From the NCBI GenBank assembly GCA_963808165.1, contig CAWEET010000015.1, positions 1 to 64,000 of the forward strand: a DNA stretch of 64,000 nucleotides, written 5' to 3'. The position numbers were made by a program, and so were the translations under genes. The stretch is from Thiosocius sp963808165. GTDB lineage: Bacteria; Pseudomonadota; Gammaproteobacteria; Chromatiales; Chromatiaceae. This document shows positions 51,700-60,300 of the stretch, piece by piece (position 1 is the first letter of the stretch; every line of letters starts with the position of its first letter). The notes under the pieces are model-generated. The model was not told where the DNA came from. It ran no database searches and saw only the letters and a list, made by a program, of their open reading frames with translations.

Positions 51700-52419
51700 T
51701 CAATGCTCTGCCAGGACGGCATCCTGGGCGGCGATGATCTGGGACACGCCCTGGCGTGCAAGGTCGAGCATCGCATTCATCTCATCGCTCGAGAAGGGTA
51801 GCCCTTCGGCCGTGCCCTGGATCTCGATGAACCGCTGTCGGTTGTCCATGACAACGTTCATGTCCGTCTCTGCACTGGAATCCTCGGCATAGTCCAGGTC
51901 CAGCACCGGTGTGCCGTTATAGATACCGACCGAGACTGATGCGACGTTGCCGATGATCGGGTCTTCCTCGATGCCGCCGGCCAGGCGAAGTTTGCGCAGC
52001 GCCAGGCTCAGCGAGACGAAGGCACCCGAGATCGCGGCGGTCCGGGTGCCGCCGTCCGCCTGGATGACGTCGCAGTCGAGCGTGATGGTGCGTGGTCCCA
52101 GCCTGTTGAGATCGACCGAGGCGCGCAGCGCTCGGCCAATCAGGCGCTGTATCTCCATTGTGCGGCCACCCTGCCCGCCACGCGCGGCTTCGCGCCCCAT
52201 GCGGCTGTGCGTCGATCGCGGCAGCATGCCGTATTCGGCGGTTACCCAGCCCTGGTCTTCATCGCGCAGCCAGCGCGGTTGGCGATCTTCGATGCTTGCG
52301 GTGCAGATCACTTTGGTGTTTCCGAAGGCAACGAGTACGGAGCCTTCGGCATGCATGGTGAAGTTTGGTGTGAAGGATATCGGCCGCATCTGATTCGGCG
52401 CTCTTCCGCTGGGTCGCAT
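51700..52419 (-). CDS. rph: Ribonuclease PH
   Basis: 239 residues. RNase PH motifs: MRPSGRAPNQMRPISFTPNF, GSVLVAFGNTKVICTASIE, RQPRWLRDEDQGWVTAEYGMLPRST, IGRALRASVDLNRLG and TITLDCDVIQADGGTRTAAISGAFV. Phosphate-dependent 3' exonuclease trimming tRNA 3' ends. Full length. Ten bases downstream of the PP2C gene on the same strand. Confidence 0.97.
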   Translation of the reverse strand: MRPSGRAPNQMRPISFTPNFTMHAEGSVLVAFGNTKVICTASIEDRQPRWLRDEDQGWVTAEYGMLPRSTHSRMGREAARGGQGGRTMEIQRLIGRALRASVDLNRLGPRTITLDCDVIQADGGTRTAAISGAFVSLSLALRKLRLAGGIEEDPIIGNVASVSVGIYNGTPVLDLDYAEDSSAETDMNVVMDNRQRFIEIQGTAEGLPFSSDEMNAMLDLARQGVSQIIAAQDAVLAEH

Positions 52420-52429
52420 GGCGTTTCCT

Positions 52430-53245
52430 TTAATGATTCGGGTCGCTGGTTGTGTTTGCTGTCCGGTGCTGCCGCCGGTCTGCTTGGTCGCGGGACTGTA
52501 TGACGTCGGCTGCGGCGAGCCAGCGCAGCGCTACAGCAGTGACATTGTCACTGTTCGGCAGCATCGACGTTTGCTTGACCAGCGCGGGCAGGGTTGCGTC
52601 CAGCGGACAGTCGGTGTCCTGCAGGGTCCGGATCAGCGTCTGGCCAGGTATCTGGCTCCAAAGTCCGTCGGAGCAGAGCAGGATCAAGTCGCCGGCCTGC
52701 AGAGCTGTCGGTGGGCCGCAGCTGGTGATCGGCGGCCGCAGCATGCCGCCCAGACAGCGGGTCAGGCTGGTGTGCGGCCGCGAGGCTTCGCCCCCGCTCG
52801 CGCGCACGTGGCGGATGTACGAGTGGTCACGGGTCCTCGCGTGCACCTGCCCGCCACGCATCAGGTAAAGACGGCTATCCCCGACATGCGCCCAGTGGAC
52901 TGTGCCGTCTTGGATCACCGCCAATACCGCTGTGGTGCGCGGCGTGATCAACGGATGCTGGCGGCGGCCGAACCGCAGTATCGTATTGTGGGCCTGGCCA
53001 ATGCACTGCAGCATGAAGTGCTCCGGATCGGCCAAAGGCCTGCTGGTCCGACGAAACAGCGACTCGCATACGTCGATCAGCAGCTGGGCGGCAGTTTCGC
53101 CGCGCGGGTGGCCGCCAAGACCGTCGGCAAGCCCGAGCAGGAGTGTTTCAGCGCTGCCGAGGAACAGGCTGCGGTCCTGGTTATATCCGCGTTGCCCGGG
53201 AGCGGTTGCCCTGGCCGCCTCGAATGCCTTCGCCGGCATGATCAT
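52430..53245 (-). CDS. PP2C-type Ser/Thr protein phosphatase
   Basis: 271 residues. PP2C metal-binding motifs: GYNQDRSLFL, LLLGLADGLGGHPRGETAA (the DG aspartate), WAHVGDSRLYLMRGG, LLCSDGLWSQI and SDNVTAVALRW. Soluble bacterial PPM-type phosphatase. It overlaps the kinase gene by 4 bases, so the two form a reversible phosphorylation pair. The partner substrate is unknown. Confidence 0.93.
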   Translation of the reverse strand: MIMPAKAFEAARATAPGQRGYNQDRSLFLGSAETLLLGLADGLGGHPRGETAAQLLIDVCESLFRRTSRPLADPEHFMLQCIGQAHNTILRFGRRQHPLITPRTTAVLAVIQDGTVHWAHVGDSRLYLMRGGQVHARTRDHSYIRHVRASGGEASRPHTSLTRCLGGMLRPPITSCGPPTALQAGDLILLCSDGLWSQIPGQTLIRTLQDTDCPLDATLPALVKQTSMLPNSDNVTAVALRWLAAADVIQSRDQADRRQHRTANTTSDPNH

Positions 53246-54156
53246 TCGCCCCGACTCGTCCTGGCGGACATTTTGGGAACCTCTGAGCGGCCGAGCAGCG
53301 CGTCGCGTAATTCGGCGGCGCTGCGCGGCCGATACTCGGCATCGACCCGCATCGCCCAGTCTATGGATTCGAGGATCTCCCGTGGGTAACGCTGACCGAA
53401 CAGATCTATCGCCGGCACCAGCAGATCGTCGGCATGGCGTTCGACCGCCGACGGAGGTGGCTTGCCCTCGATGCAGGCGCGCATGGTGGCGCCGATTGCG
53501 TAGACGTCGGTAAAGGGTCCGACCCTCGCCGATGCATAGTACTGCTCAATCGGGGAAAACCCGGGGGTGACCACCTGGGCCTTCTTGTCTCCCCCGTCGT
53601 CGAGCTGAAATACCGCGCCAAAATCGAGCAACAGCGGATTGCCCCCGGGCCGCAGGTGGACGTTGCTCGGCTTGATGTCCAGGTGCAGGTGCTGGCGGCT
53701 GTGAATCAGTTCCAGGGCGTCCAGCAGCGGCGGGAACACCGTCATCAGGAAGTTGGTGCTGAGTCCGCCCTGGCGTTTCTTAATGTAGCGGCCGAGATTC
53801 TTGCCTGGCTCGTAGTTCATCACCAGGTAGGCCGTGTTGTTGGCCAGGAAGCAGTTGCGTACGTGCACGATGTTCGGGTGATGCAGGGTCGCCAGGACGC
53901 GCGCCTCCTGATAGAACAAACGCCGACCGCGCTGAAAACTCTCGTGCTTGTCGTCGTTGCTCACCTTCACCGCGAGCCTGTCATGCCGCATGCCGAAGCG
54001 TTTTGGCAGGTACTCCTTGATCGCGACTTCGTCGTGACTGTCCTCGTCCTCGGCCAGATAGATGAGGCTGAAACCACCGCTGCCAATGAGTTTCGTAATC
54101 CGGTAACAGTCGATCACGGTGCCGACGGGAAGGCTGTCGCGGGGACGGACGGACAT
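53242..54156 (-). CDS. Ser/Thr protein kinase, non-RD type
   Basis: 304 residues from ATG 54156 (MSVRPRDSLPVG). Hanks-type kinase: glycine loop LIGSGGFSLIYLAE (24-37), K47 in VAIKEYLPKR, E84 region FYQEARVL, catalytic loop HLDIKPSN with D160 but L159 in place of the usual arginine, and DFG at 178-180. The APE-region is TPGFSPIEQYY. No membrane helix, so it is cytosolic, with no PASTA sensor domain. The non-RD catalytic loop suggests control other than by activation-loop phosphorylation. Paired with the PP2C gene. Confidence 0.92.
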   Translation of the reverse strand: MSVRPRDSLPVGTVIDCYRITKLIGSGGFSLIYLAEDEDSHDEVAIKEYLPKRFGMRHDRLAVKVSNDDKHESFQRGRRLFYQEARVLATLHHPNIVHVRNCFLANNTAYLVMNYEPGKNLGRYIKKRQGGLSTNFLMTVFPPLLDALELIHSRQHLHLDIKPSNVHLRPGGNPLLLDFGAVFQLDDGGDKKAQVVTPGFSPIEQYYASARVGPFTDVYAIGATMRACIEGKPPPSAVERHADDLLVPAIDLFGQRYPREILESIDWAMRVDAEYRPRSAAELRDALLGRSEVPKMSARTSRGE

Positions 54157-54254
54157 GCGGTCGCGTGGGTCTCGGTGCGTTGAAGGGGAATGCGGCTTAT
54201 GATACACGCAACGCCCGCCATCGGCCGGGCCCGGTTGTTTGAATCGAGGACTGT

Positions 54255-55121
54255 ATGATTCGAAGCATGACGGCGTTTGCGCGCCAGCAGGGGCATGGTG
54301 AGTTCGGTGAACTGACCTGGGAGGTGCGTTCGGTCAACCACCGTTTTCTGGAGGCGACGGTGCGTATACCCGAAGACCTGCGGGCCATCGAACCGGCAGT
54401 GCGCGAACGCCTGACCCGCCGTCTCGGGCGCGGCAAGGTCGAATGCAACCTGCGCTACAAGGCGGCCCCGTCTGGAGCGGTCGAACTGCGGGTCAACGAT
54501 GGCATGGTCGATCAGGTCCTCGCTGCCGCCGACAGGATGGCGCACCGGCTGCACAGCTCGCATTCGCCGAGCATCATGGATGTGCTGCGTTGGCCGGGTG
54601 TGCTGGAGGTCGCCGAGCAGGATTTCACGCCGGTGCAGGAGGCCGCGCTGGCATTGTTCGATGAGGCCCTGGACGGCCTCATCGAGAGCCGCGAGCGCGA
54701 AGGCGGCCGTCTGGCCGCATTGATTACGCAGCGGGTCGACGCGATGCGAAGCCAGGTGGAAATTGCCCGTGAGCGCATGCCGCAGGTGATCGAAGCGGTG
54801 CGCGACAGGCTCAGGTCGCGCCTCGCCGAGGTGGTCGAGAACATGGACCCGGAGCGTCTCGAGCAGGAGATGACGCTGCTGGCGCAACGCCTGGACGTCG
54901 ACGAGGAGATGGATCGTCTGAGCACCCATCTCGACGAGGTCAGTCGCGTGCTGCATCAGGACGAGCCGGTCGGGCGGCGGCTGGACTTCCTGATGCAGGA
55001 GCTCAACCGTGAGGCAAACACCCTCGGCTCGAAATCGGCCGACAGCGAATCGACGGCGGTTTCGGTCGAGATGAAGGTCCTGATCGAGCAGATGCGCGAG
55101 CAGGTACAGAACATCGAGTGA
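54255..55121 (+). CDS. yicC: YicC endoribonuclease family protein
   Basis: 288 residues, normal YicC length. N-terminus MIRSMTAFARQQGHGEFGELTWEVRSVNHRFLEATVRIPEDLR and C-terminus DEPVGRRLDFLMQELNREANTLGSKSADSESTAVSVEMKVLIEQMREQVQNIE are diagnostic. E. coli YicC is reported as an RNase acting on small RNAs. Transcribed divergently from the kinase gene and followed by gmk. Confidence 0.96.
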   Translation: MIRSMTAFARQQGHGEFGELTWEVRSVNHRFLEATVRIPEDLRAIEPAVRERLTRRLGRGKVECNLRYKAAPSGAVELRVNDGMVDQVLAAADRMAHRLHSSHSPSIMDVLRWPGVLEVAEQDFTPVQEAALALFDEALDGLIESREREGGRLAALITQRVDAMRSQVEIARERMPQVIEAVRDRLRSRLAEVVENMDPERLEQEMTLLAQRLDVDEEMDRLSTHLDEVSRVLHQDEPVGRRLDFLMQELNREANTLGSKSADSESTAVSVEMKVLIEQMREQVQNIE

Positions 55122-55135
55122 GCGGAAACGAAGTC

Positions 55136-55753
55136 ATGTCTGATCCGGCCATTCTGTTCATCGTCTCCGCCCCTTCCGGCGCCGGCAAGACCAGCCTGCT
55201 GCGCGAGCTGGTGTCGTCCGACGGGCGTCTGGTGATGTCCGTATCGCATGCCACTCGGCCCATGCGGCCGGGTGAGGCAGACGGCGTCCACTACCATTTC
55301 GTGACCGTGGAGCACTTCCAGCGCCTGGTCGGGGAGGGCGCCTTCCTGGAGCACGCCAGGGTATTCGACAATTACTACGGTACCGCGGAGGCGTCGGTGC
55401 GCGCCCAGCTGGAGCAGGGTCATGACCTGGTGCTCGAGATCGACTGGCAGGGTGCACGGCAGGTGCGCGCGCGATTTCCCGAGGCGGTCTCGATTTTCAT
55501 CCTGCCGCCCAGCATCGATGTGCTGCGCGAGCGACTCTCCGCGCGTGCCCAGGACAGCGTCGAGGTGGTCGAGCGCCGCATGGCGGACGCTCGCAGCGAA
55601 CTCTCGCACCACGCCGAGTACGATTACCTGGTGATCAACGACGATTTTGCGGTGGCCTTGTCAGACCTGCGCGCGATCATCGGCGCAGAACGCCTGCGCG
55701 GGCCGCGACAATCAGCCCGCTGGGCGGCGGATCTGGCGGTCATGCTTGGCTAG
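55136..55753 (+). CDS. gmk: Guanylate kinase
   Basis: 205 residues from ATG 55136, which gives the normal family N-terminus (MSDPAILFIVSAPSGAGKTSLLREL); a GTG at 55118 would add six residues and overlap yicC. P-loop APSGAGKTS, GMP-binding SVSHATRPMRPGEADGVHYHF and GAFLEHARVFDNYYGT. Phosphorylates GMP to GDP. Upstream of rpoZ-spoT. Confidence 0.97.
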   Translation: MSDPAILFIVSAPSGAGKTSLLRELVSSDGRLVMSVSHATRPMRPGEADGVHYHFVTVEHFQRLVGEGAFLEHARVFDNYYGTAEASVRAQLEQGHDLVLEIDWQGARQVRARFPEAVSIFILPPSIDVLRERLSARAQDSVEVVERRMADARSELSHHAEYDYLVINDDFAVALSDLRAIIGAERLRGPRQSARWAADLAVMLG

Positions 55754-55822
55754 GCCGCACGAAATACATATACTTATGCGTTCCCGTTCGATTCGCCCAA
55801 TCTCTGGAGTGGTTGACGCACC

Positions 55823-56110
55823 ATGGCTCGCATCACCGTAGAAGACTGTCTCGAAAACGTCGATAACCGCTTCGACCTCGTCCTATTGGCCAGCCGCAGG
55901 GCGCGCCAGTTGGTCAACGGCGTCGATCCGCTAGTGCCCTGGGAGAACGACAAGGCGACGGTCGTTGCGCTGCGCGAGATTGCAGACGGGCTGATTAACG
56001 AGGAGACCGTGGCCGAGCCCGAAGAGACCACCGAGTCGATCGACGAGGAGCTGGCTGCGGCGCTGGCCGGGCAACTGGGTGTTGCCGACTTGGGGAGCGA
56101 CGATGAGTAG
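55823..56110 (+). CDS. rpoZ: RNA polymerase omega subunit
   Basis: 95 residues. MARITVEDCLENVDNRFDLVLLASRRARQL is the classical omega N-terminus. An acidic C-terminal tail follows (PEETTESIDEEL). Stabilises RNA polymerase and helps ppGpp binding. Followed by spoT after 8 bases. Confidence 0.97.
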   Translation: MARITVEDCLENVDNRFDLVLLASRRARQLVNGVDPLVPWENDKATVVALREIADGLINEETVAEPEETTESIDEELAAALAGQLGVADLGSDDE

Positions 56111-56118
56111 AAGCGAAG

Positions 56119-58302
56119 GTGGACGCCTCGCGTTCTGAGATTGTCACCCCGAGACCCGCCGAAGAAACCAGCATTCTGGCGGCGGGCGATGCCCGTTTTC
56201 TTATCAGCGATCTTTGCGGCTTCCTCGAAAACTACCTGAGCCACGATCAGGTAAGTGAGGTCTACCGGGCCTATCTGTTCGGCGCCGAGGCTCACGAAGG
56301 TCAAAATCGCCTGTCCGGCGAACCCTACATCTATCACCCTGTTGCGGTCGCCCGCATCCTGGCCGGGATGCGCATGGACCACCAATGCCTGATGGCGGCC
56401 ATACTGCACGACGTCATCGAGGACACCGAGACCGCCAAGGAACAGTTGGCCCGCGAGTTCGGGCCGCAGATCGCCGAACTGGTCGACGGTGTGAGCAAGC
56501 TCACCCAGATCAAGTTCCGTTCCCGTGCCGAGGCACAGGCGGAGAATTTCCGCAAGATGATGCTGGCGATGGCCAAGGATATCCGCGTCATCATGATCAA
56601 GCTCGCCGACCGCTTGCACAATATGCGCACCCTGGGTGTGATGGGGCCCAACAAGGCGCGCCGGATCGCCCGCGAAACCCTTGATATCTATGCGCCGATC
56701 GCCAACCGCCTGGGTATCAACAGCATCCGCCATGAGCTCGAGGAACTCGGCATGGCGGCGCACTGGCCCTGGCGCTACAACATACTCCGGGCCGCGTTGC
56801 GCCGGCGTCGCGGCAACCGCAAGGAGGTGGTCAGCAATATCGAGGAGGTGTTGCGTGGCCGCCTGCAGCAAGAGGGTTTCGATGGCGATGTGTACGGCCG
56901 CGAAAAACACGTCTACAGCATCTATCGCAAGATGCTCGAAAAGAAGGTCTCTCTGAACGAGCTGGCCGATGTCTATGCGTTTCGCATCATCGTCGACTCG
57001 GTGGACACCTGCTACCGGCTGCTCGGCGTAGTACACAATCTGTATCGCCCGGTGCCGGGCAGGTTCAAGGACTATATCGCGATCCCCAAGGCCAACGGCT
57101 ACCAGTCGCTGCATACCGTGCTGTTCGGTCCGCATGGATTGCCGATCGAGATCCAGATCCGCACCCGTGAGATGCATCGGGTGGCCGAAGAGGGCATTGC
57201 CGCACACTGGCAGTACAAGGATGCCGGGACGGGCGCGATGCCGCCGGATGCGGCCGCGGATTGGTTGCGCAACCTGCTCGAGGTCCAGAAGGACTCCGGT
57301 AACTCGATGGAGTTCCTCGAGCACGTCAAGGTGGACCTGTTCCCGGACGAGGTGTACGTGTTTACGCCACGCGGACAGATCTTTGTCCTGCCCAAGGGGG
57401 CGACGGTGATCGACTTCGCTTATGCCGTGCATTCCGACGTCGGCAACCAGTGTGTCGCGGCGCGTATCGACCGCAGGCTGGCGCCACTGCGATCGCAGCT
57501 TCGCAACGGTCAGACGGTTGAGATCATCACCAAACCGAACAATCGGCCCAATCCGTCTTGGCTGGATTTCGTGGTGACTGGCAAGGCGCGCGCCAACATC
57601 CGCTCTTACCTGAAGCGACTGGAGCACAAGGAGGCCGCGGAGCTGGGTCGTCGCCTGCTGGAACGCGAGCTCGAGGCGCTGGGATGCAGTTGCGAGCGAG
57701 TCGGTGACGCCGAGCGCGCGAAACTGCTGGCGGATATCGGCCTGGCCAGTTTCGATCAGCTGCTCGAGCAGATCGGCCTGGGAAACCGTATGGCCAAGCT
57801 GGTCGCCCGACTGCTGATATCCCCCGGTGAGCAGCCGAGCAGCGAGGGTGGCCTGGCAGGATCCCTTACCATCAAGGGAACCGAGGGCATGGTGGTCAGT
57901 TTCGCCAAATGCTGTGGCCCGATTCCCGGCGATCCGGTGGTCGCCATCTTCAGTCCGGGGCGCGGCCTGGTGGTGCACCACAGCGAATGTCCCAACCTGG
58001 GCGATTTCCGCCGCCAGGGGCAGAGCTGGCTGGATGTCCAGTGGGCAGACGACGTCACGGGTGAGTTTTCTACCGGGATTCGGGTGGATGCCGGCAACCA
58101 GCGCGGGATGCTGGCAACCGTTGCCTCCCTGATCGCCGACGAGGGCTCGAACATCGAGGATGTGCGCAGCGAGGAAAGAGACGGTCTTAGTACCAGTCTC
58201 CGTTTCGTCGTCTCGGTGAGGGGCCGCAAGCACCTCGCCAGCATCATACGTCGGCTGAAGAAGGTCCCGTTCGTACTGCGTATCAACCGGGTGATCGGTT
58301 AG
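56119..58302 (+). CDS. spoT: SpoT, bifunctional (p)ppGpp synthetase/hydrolase
   Basis: 727 residues from GTG 56119. HD hydrolase domain: YIYHPVAVARILAGMRMDHQCLMAAILHDVIEDT (HD pair). Synthetase domain: NLYRPVPGRFKDYIAIPKANGYQSLHTV. TGS (VYVFTPRGQIFVLPKGATVIDFAYAVHSDVG) and a C-terminal ACT domain follow. All catalytic features are present, so bifunctional. A miniature element follows the stop. Confidence 0.97.
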   Translation: MDASRSEIVTPRPAEETSILAAGDARFLISDLCGFLENYLSHDQVSEVYRAYLFGAEAHEGQNRLSGEPYIYHPVAVARILAGMRMDHQCLMAAILHDVIEDTETAKEQLAREFGPQIAELVDGVSKLTQIKFRSRAEAQAENFRKMMLAMAKDIRVIMIKLADRLHNMRTLGVMGPNKARRIARETLDIYAPIANRLGINSIRHELEELGMAAHWPWRYNILRAALRRRRGNRKEVVSNIEEVLRGRLQQEGFDGDVYGREKHVYSIYRKMLEKKVSLNELADVYAFRIIVDSVDTCYRLLGVVHNLYRPVPGRFKDYIAIPKANGYQSLHTVLFGPHGLPIEIQIRTREMHRVAEEGIAAHWQYKDAGTGAMPPDAAADWLRNLLEVQKDSGNSMEFLEHVKVDLFPDEVYVFTPRGQIFVLPKGATVIDFAYAVHSDVGNQCVAARIDRRLAPLRSQLRNGQTVEIITKPNNRPNPSWLDFVVTGKARANIRSYLKRLEHKEAAELGRRLLERELEALGCSCERVGDAERAKLLADIGLASFDQLLEQIGLGNRMAKLVARLLISPGEQPSSEGGLAGSLTIKGTEGMVVSFAKCCGPIPGDPVVAIFSPGRGLVVHHSECPNLGDFRRQGQSWLDVQWADDVTGEFSTGIRVDAGNQRGMLATVASLIADEGSNIEDVRSEERDGLSTSLRFVVSVRGRKHLASIIRRLKKVPFVLRINRVIG

Positions 58303-58320
58303 GGCCTGTTAACAGGCCCT
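58301..58320. repeat. 20-base perfect palindrome at the spoT stop
   Basis: AGGGCCTGTTAACAGGCCCT, starting inside the TAG stop codon. Its 9-base core CCTGTTAAC recurs at 58469-58477 on the other side of the following element, so part of it is a target duplication. It could also act as a hairpin at the mRNA end. Confidence 0.7.
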
Positions 58321-58468
58321 AGGCTGATTCCGGTCGTTTCTGGAGAAAACGTCGGCGGCATGGACGCCGCCGTCGAGCCTACTGGGACGTATTCACGGCG
58401 TTTTGCGCAAGACAATGATCGGAATCGCCAGGCCAACTGGTAGCTTGCGCCCCCAGGCAAGTGCCATT
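58314..58468 (+). mobile_element. MITE copy 2
   Basis: Reverse complement of the element at 14739-14899 with high identity over about 140 bases, from CGGTCGTTTCTGGAGAAAAC to the end GCAAGTGCCATT. Flanked by CCTGTTAAC direct repeats (58305-58313 and 58469-58477). The left terminal repeat is shortened. No coding. Lies between spoT and rnd, at the end of both convergent genes. Confidence 0.8.
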
Positions 58469-58503
58469 CCTGTTAACCCGATGCAGATACTCGTCGTCGG
58501 AGG

Positions 58504-59685
58504 TCATTCTTCCACAGGACAAGGCGCCGCCTCGGCCGCTACCAGCTCCAATCTGCCGGCAGCATCCACTAGCAACTGCTGCTCGCCGCGCATCAATTCA
58601 GACAAGGTCTTCCCGGCCAGCGAGTGCCTCCAGCCCTCGAGCAGTGTGCATTCCTGTTCACCACGCACCATGCGCTCAAGTTCCTTGCGACTGGCGATGG
58701 CCAGCGGCGACAGTTGATGCTGGTCGGCGATCAGGTGCAGTGCCGCACTCAACAGATCGACCATTGCATTCTGATTGGCGCTCAATGGTTTGGCGCGGGC
58801 CTTGTCCTGCGGCCATCGTTCGCGCGCGACATCTGCGCCGGAAGCGATCATGTCGAGCAGGGCCTGGCCCTCGCGCCGGATCAGGCCCGGCTCGAGGCCG
58901 CGAATCTTCGACAGCCCGGCCGCATCACGCGGCATGCGGCGACTCAGTTCGATCATCACCTCGTCTTTGAGCACCCATTTGCGCGGGAGATCACGTTCGC
59001 GGGCCTGCGTCTCGCGCCAGGAGGCAAGTTTCTGCAATATCGCCAACTGTCTGCCGCGCAGCACCTGCCGGCCCTTGATGCGCTGCCACATGCTGTCCGG
59101 GTTCGGGTAATAGGTGTGCGGGTCGGCGAGTGTCGCAAAGTCCGCGGCCAGCCATTGCAGCCGCTCCCGGTCGAACAGATGGCCTCGCATGTGCAGATAG
59201 AGCCTCCCCAGATAAACCACGTCATCGAGGGCGTAACGCAGTTGCTGTTCGTCCAGTGGACGCTGTGACCAATCGGTGCGCGACTGGTCTTTCGGCAATT
59301 CCACGTCGAGCAACAGCTTGACCAGATTGGCATAGCCTATCTGATCGCCGTGCCCCAGCAGGGCGGCAGCCGGCTGGGTGTCGAATATCGGCATCGGAAG
59401 CTGGCCGTGGTCGTGCAGGAAGATTTCCAGGTCCTGCCGCGCCGCATGCAGCACCTTGAGGATGCGGCCGTCGTAAAGCACGTCGAGCAGCGGCTGCAGA
59501 TCGGGTAGGCGCAGCGGATCGACACAGGCGGCTACCTCGCCGTTGCACACCTGAATGAGACACAGTCTGGGGTAGTAGGTCTTTTCGCGGATGAACTCCG
59601 TGTCCAGCGCCAGCCATTCGCTGCCGTGCAGTTCAGCGCACAGTTCGAGCAGGGATTCCGGGGTGTCGACGAATCGTTCTTGCAT
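58504..59685 (-). CDS. rnd: Ribonuclease D
   Basis: 393 residues from ATG 59685. DEDD exonuclease: WLALDTEFIREKTYYPRLCLIQV (D-x-E), KVLHAARQDLEIFLHDHG, LRYALDDVVYLGRLYLHM, then HRDC-type helices (KDEVMIELSRRMPRDAAGLSKIRGL). Processes tRNA 3' ends and other small RNAs, in theme with rph in this window. Confidence 0.95.
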   Translation of the reverse strand: MQERFVDTPESLLELCAELHGSEWLALDTEFIREKTYYPRLCLIQVCNGEVAACVDPLRLPDLQPLLDVLYDGRILKVLHAARQDLEIFLHDHGQLPMPIFDTQPAAALLGHGDQIGYANLVKLLLDVELPKDQSRTDWSQRPLDEQQLRYALDDVVYLGRLYLHMRGHLFDRERLQWLAADFATLADPHTYYPNPDSMWQRIKGRQVLRGRQLAILQKLASWRETQARERDLPRKWVLKDEVMIELSRRMPRDAAGLSKIRGLEPGLIRREGQALLDMIASGADVARERWPQDKARAKPLSANQNAMVDLLSAALHLIADQHQLSPLAIASRKELERMVRGEQECTLLEGWRHSLAGKTLSELMRGEQQLLVDAAGRLELVAAEAAPCPVEE

Positions 59686-59787
59686 CGTATCTTTCCGTTG
59701 GGGGACGCAAGGATACCATCGCACGAGGCACCAACCGCTTTCGGCGAGGTAAGATAGGCGGTCATCGCACGCTGCAGAACAGAATTC

Positions 59788-60300
59788 ATGGTCGCTTTGT
59801 TCCGGTTCTTTGTTGATCTCGCCATCCTGCGGCGTGGACCGCAGGACCTGCCGGCGTCGTCGGCTCTGCTGGCCTTGCTGGCAGTGATCAGCGTGCTGAT
59901 CGGCGGCATCAACACCGCCGCCTTTTTCGGCGGTCTAGGCGCGGCGCTGGGCGCCAACCTGTTCGATCTCATGTTGAGCATGGTAACCCTGTTCGTTCTG
60001 CTGCAGTTCCGCGGACATGCCGCACGTTGGATGCAGACAATGAGTGCCTTTCTCGGTCTCGGTGTGCTGGCGGGCCTGATCATGTTGCTTGTCCGCCCAC
60101 TTGCCGGGCTGATGGGGGCCGCGCAGTTCGCCACACAGGTCGATGTGCTCCTTGCCCTCTGGCTGCATGTCGCGCTCGGCAGCGTGTTGCGTCATGCGCT
60201 CGGGGTACCCCTGCTGGCCGGTGTACTTATTGTCTTCGCCTATACCCTGATGGTCCTGAGCATCATCACCCGCATCTTTCCCCCTGTCGTCGGGTCATAA
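59788..60300 (+). CDS. Conserved hypothetical membrane protein upstream of mpl
   Basis: 170 residues with about five helices, starting VALFRFFVDLAILRRGPQDLP. No enzymatic motif. It ends one base before the mpl ATG, so the two are co-transcribed. A recurrent neighbour of mpl in related genomes is plausible but cannot be tested here. Confidence 0.8.
   Translation: MVALFRFFVDLAILRRGPQDLPASSALLALLAVISVLIGGINTAAFFGGLGAALGANLFDLMLSMVTLFVLLQFRGHAARWMQTMSAFLGLGVLAGLIMLLVRPLAGLMGAAQFATQVDVLLALWLHVALGSVLRHALGVPLLAGVLIVFAYTLMVLSIITRIFPPVVGS

Noticed and set aside
55774..58233. 819-residue minus-strand frame opposite rpoZ and spoT
   Set aside because: Antisense to well-supported rpoZ and spoT; composition is typical of a GC-rich shadow frame.
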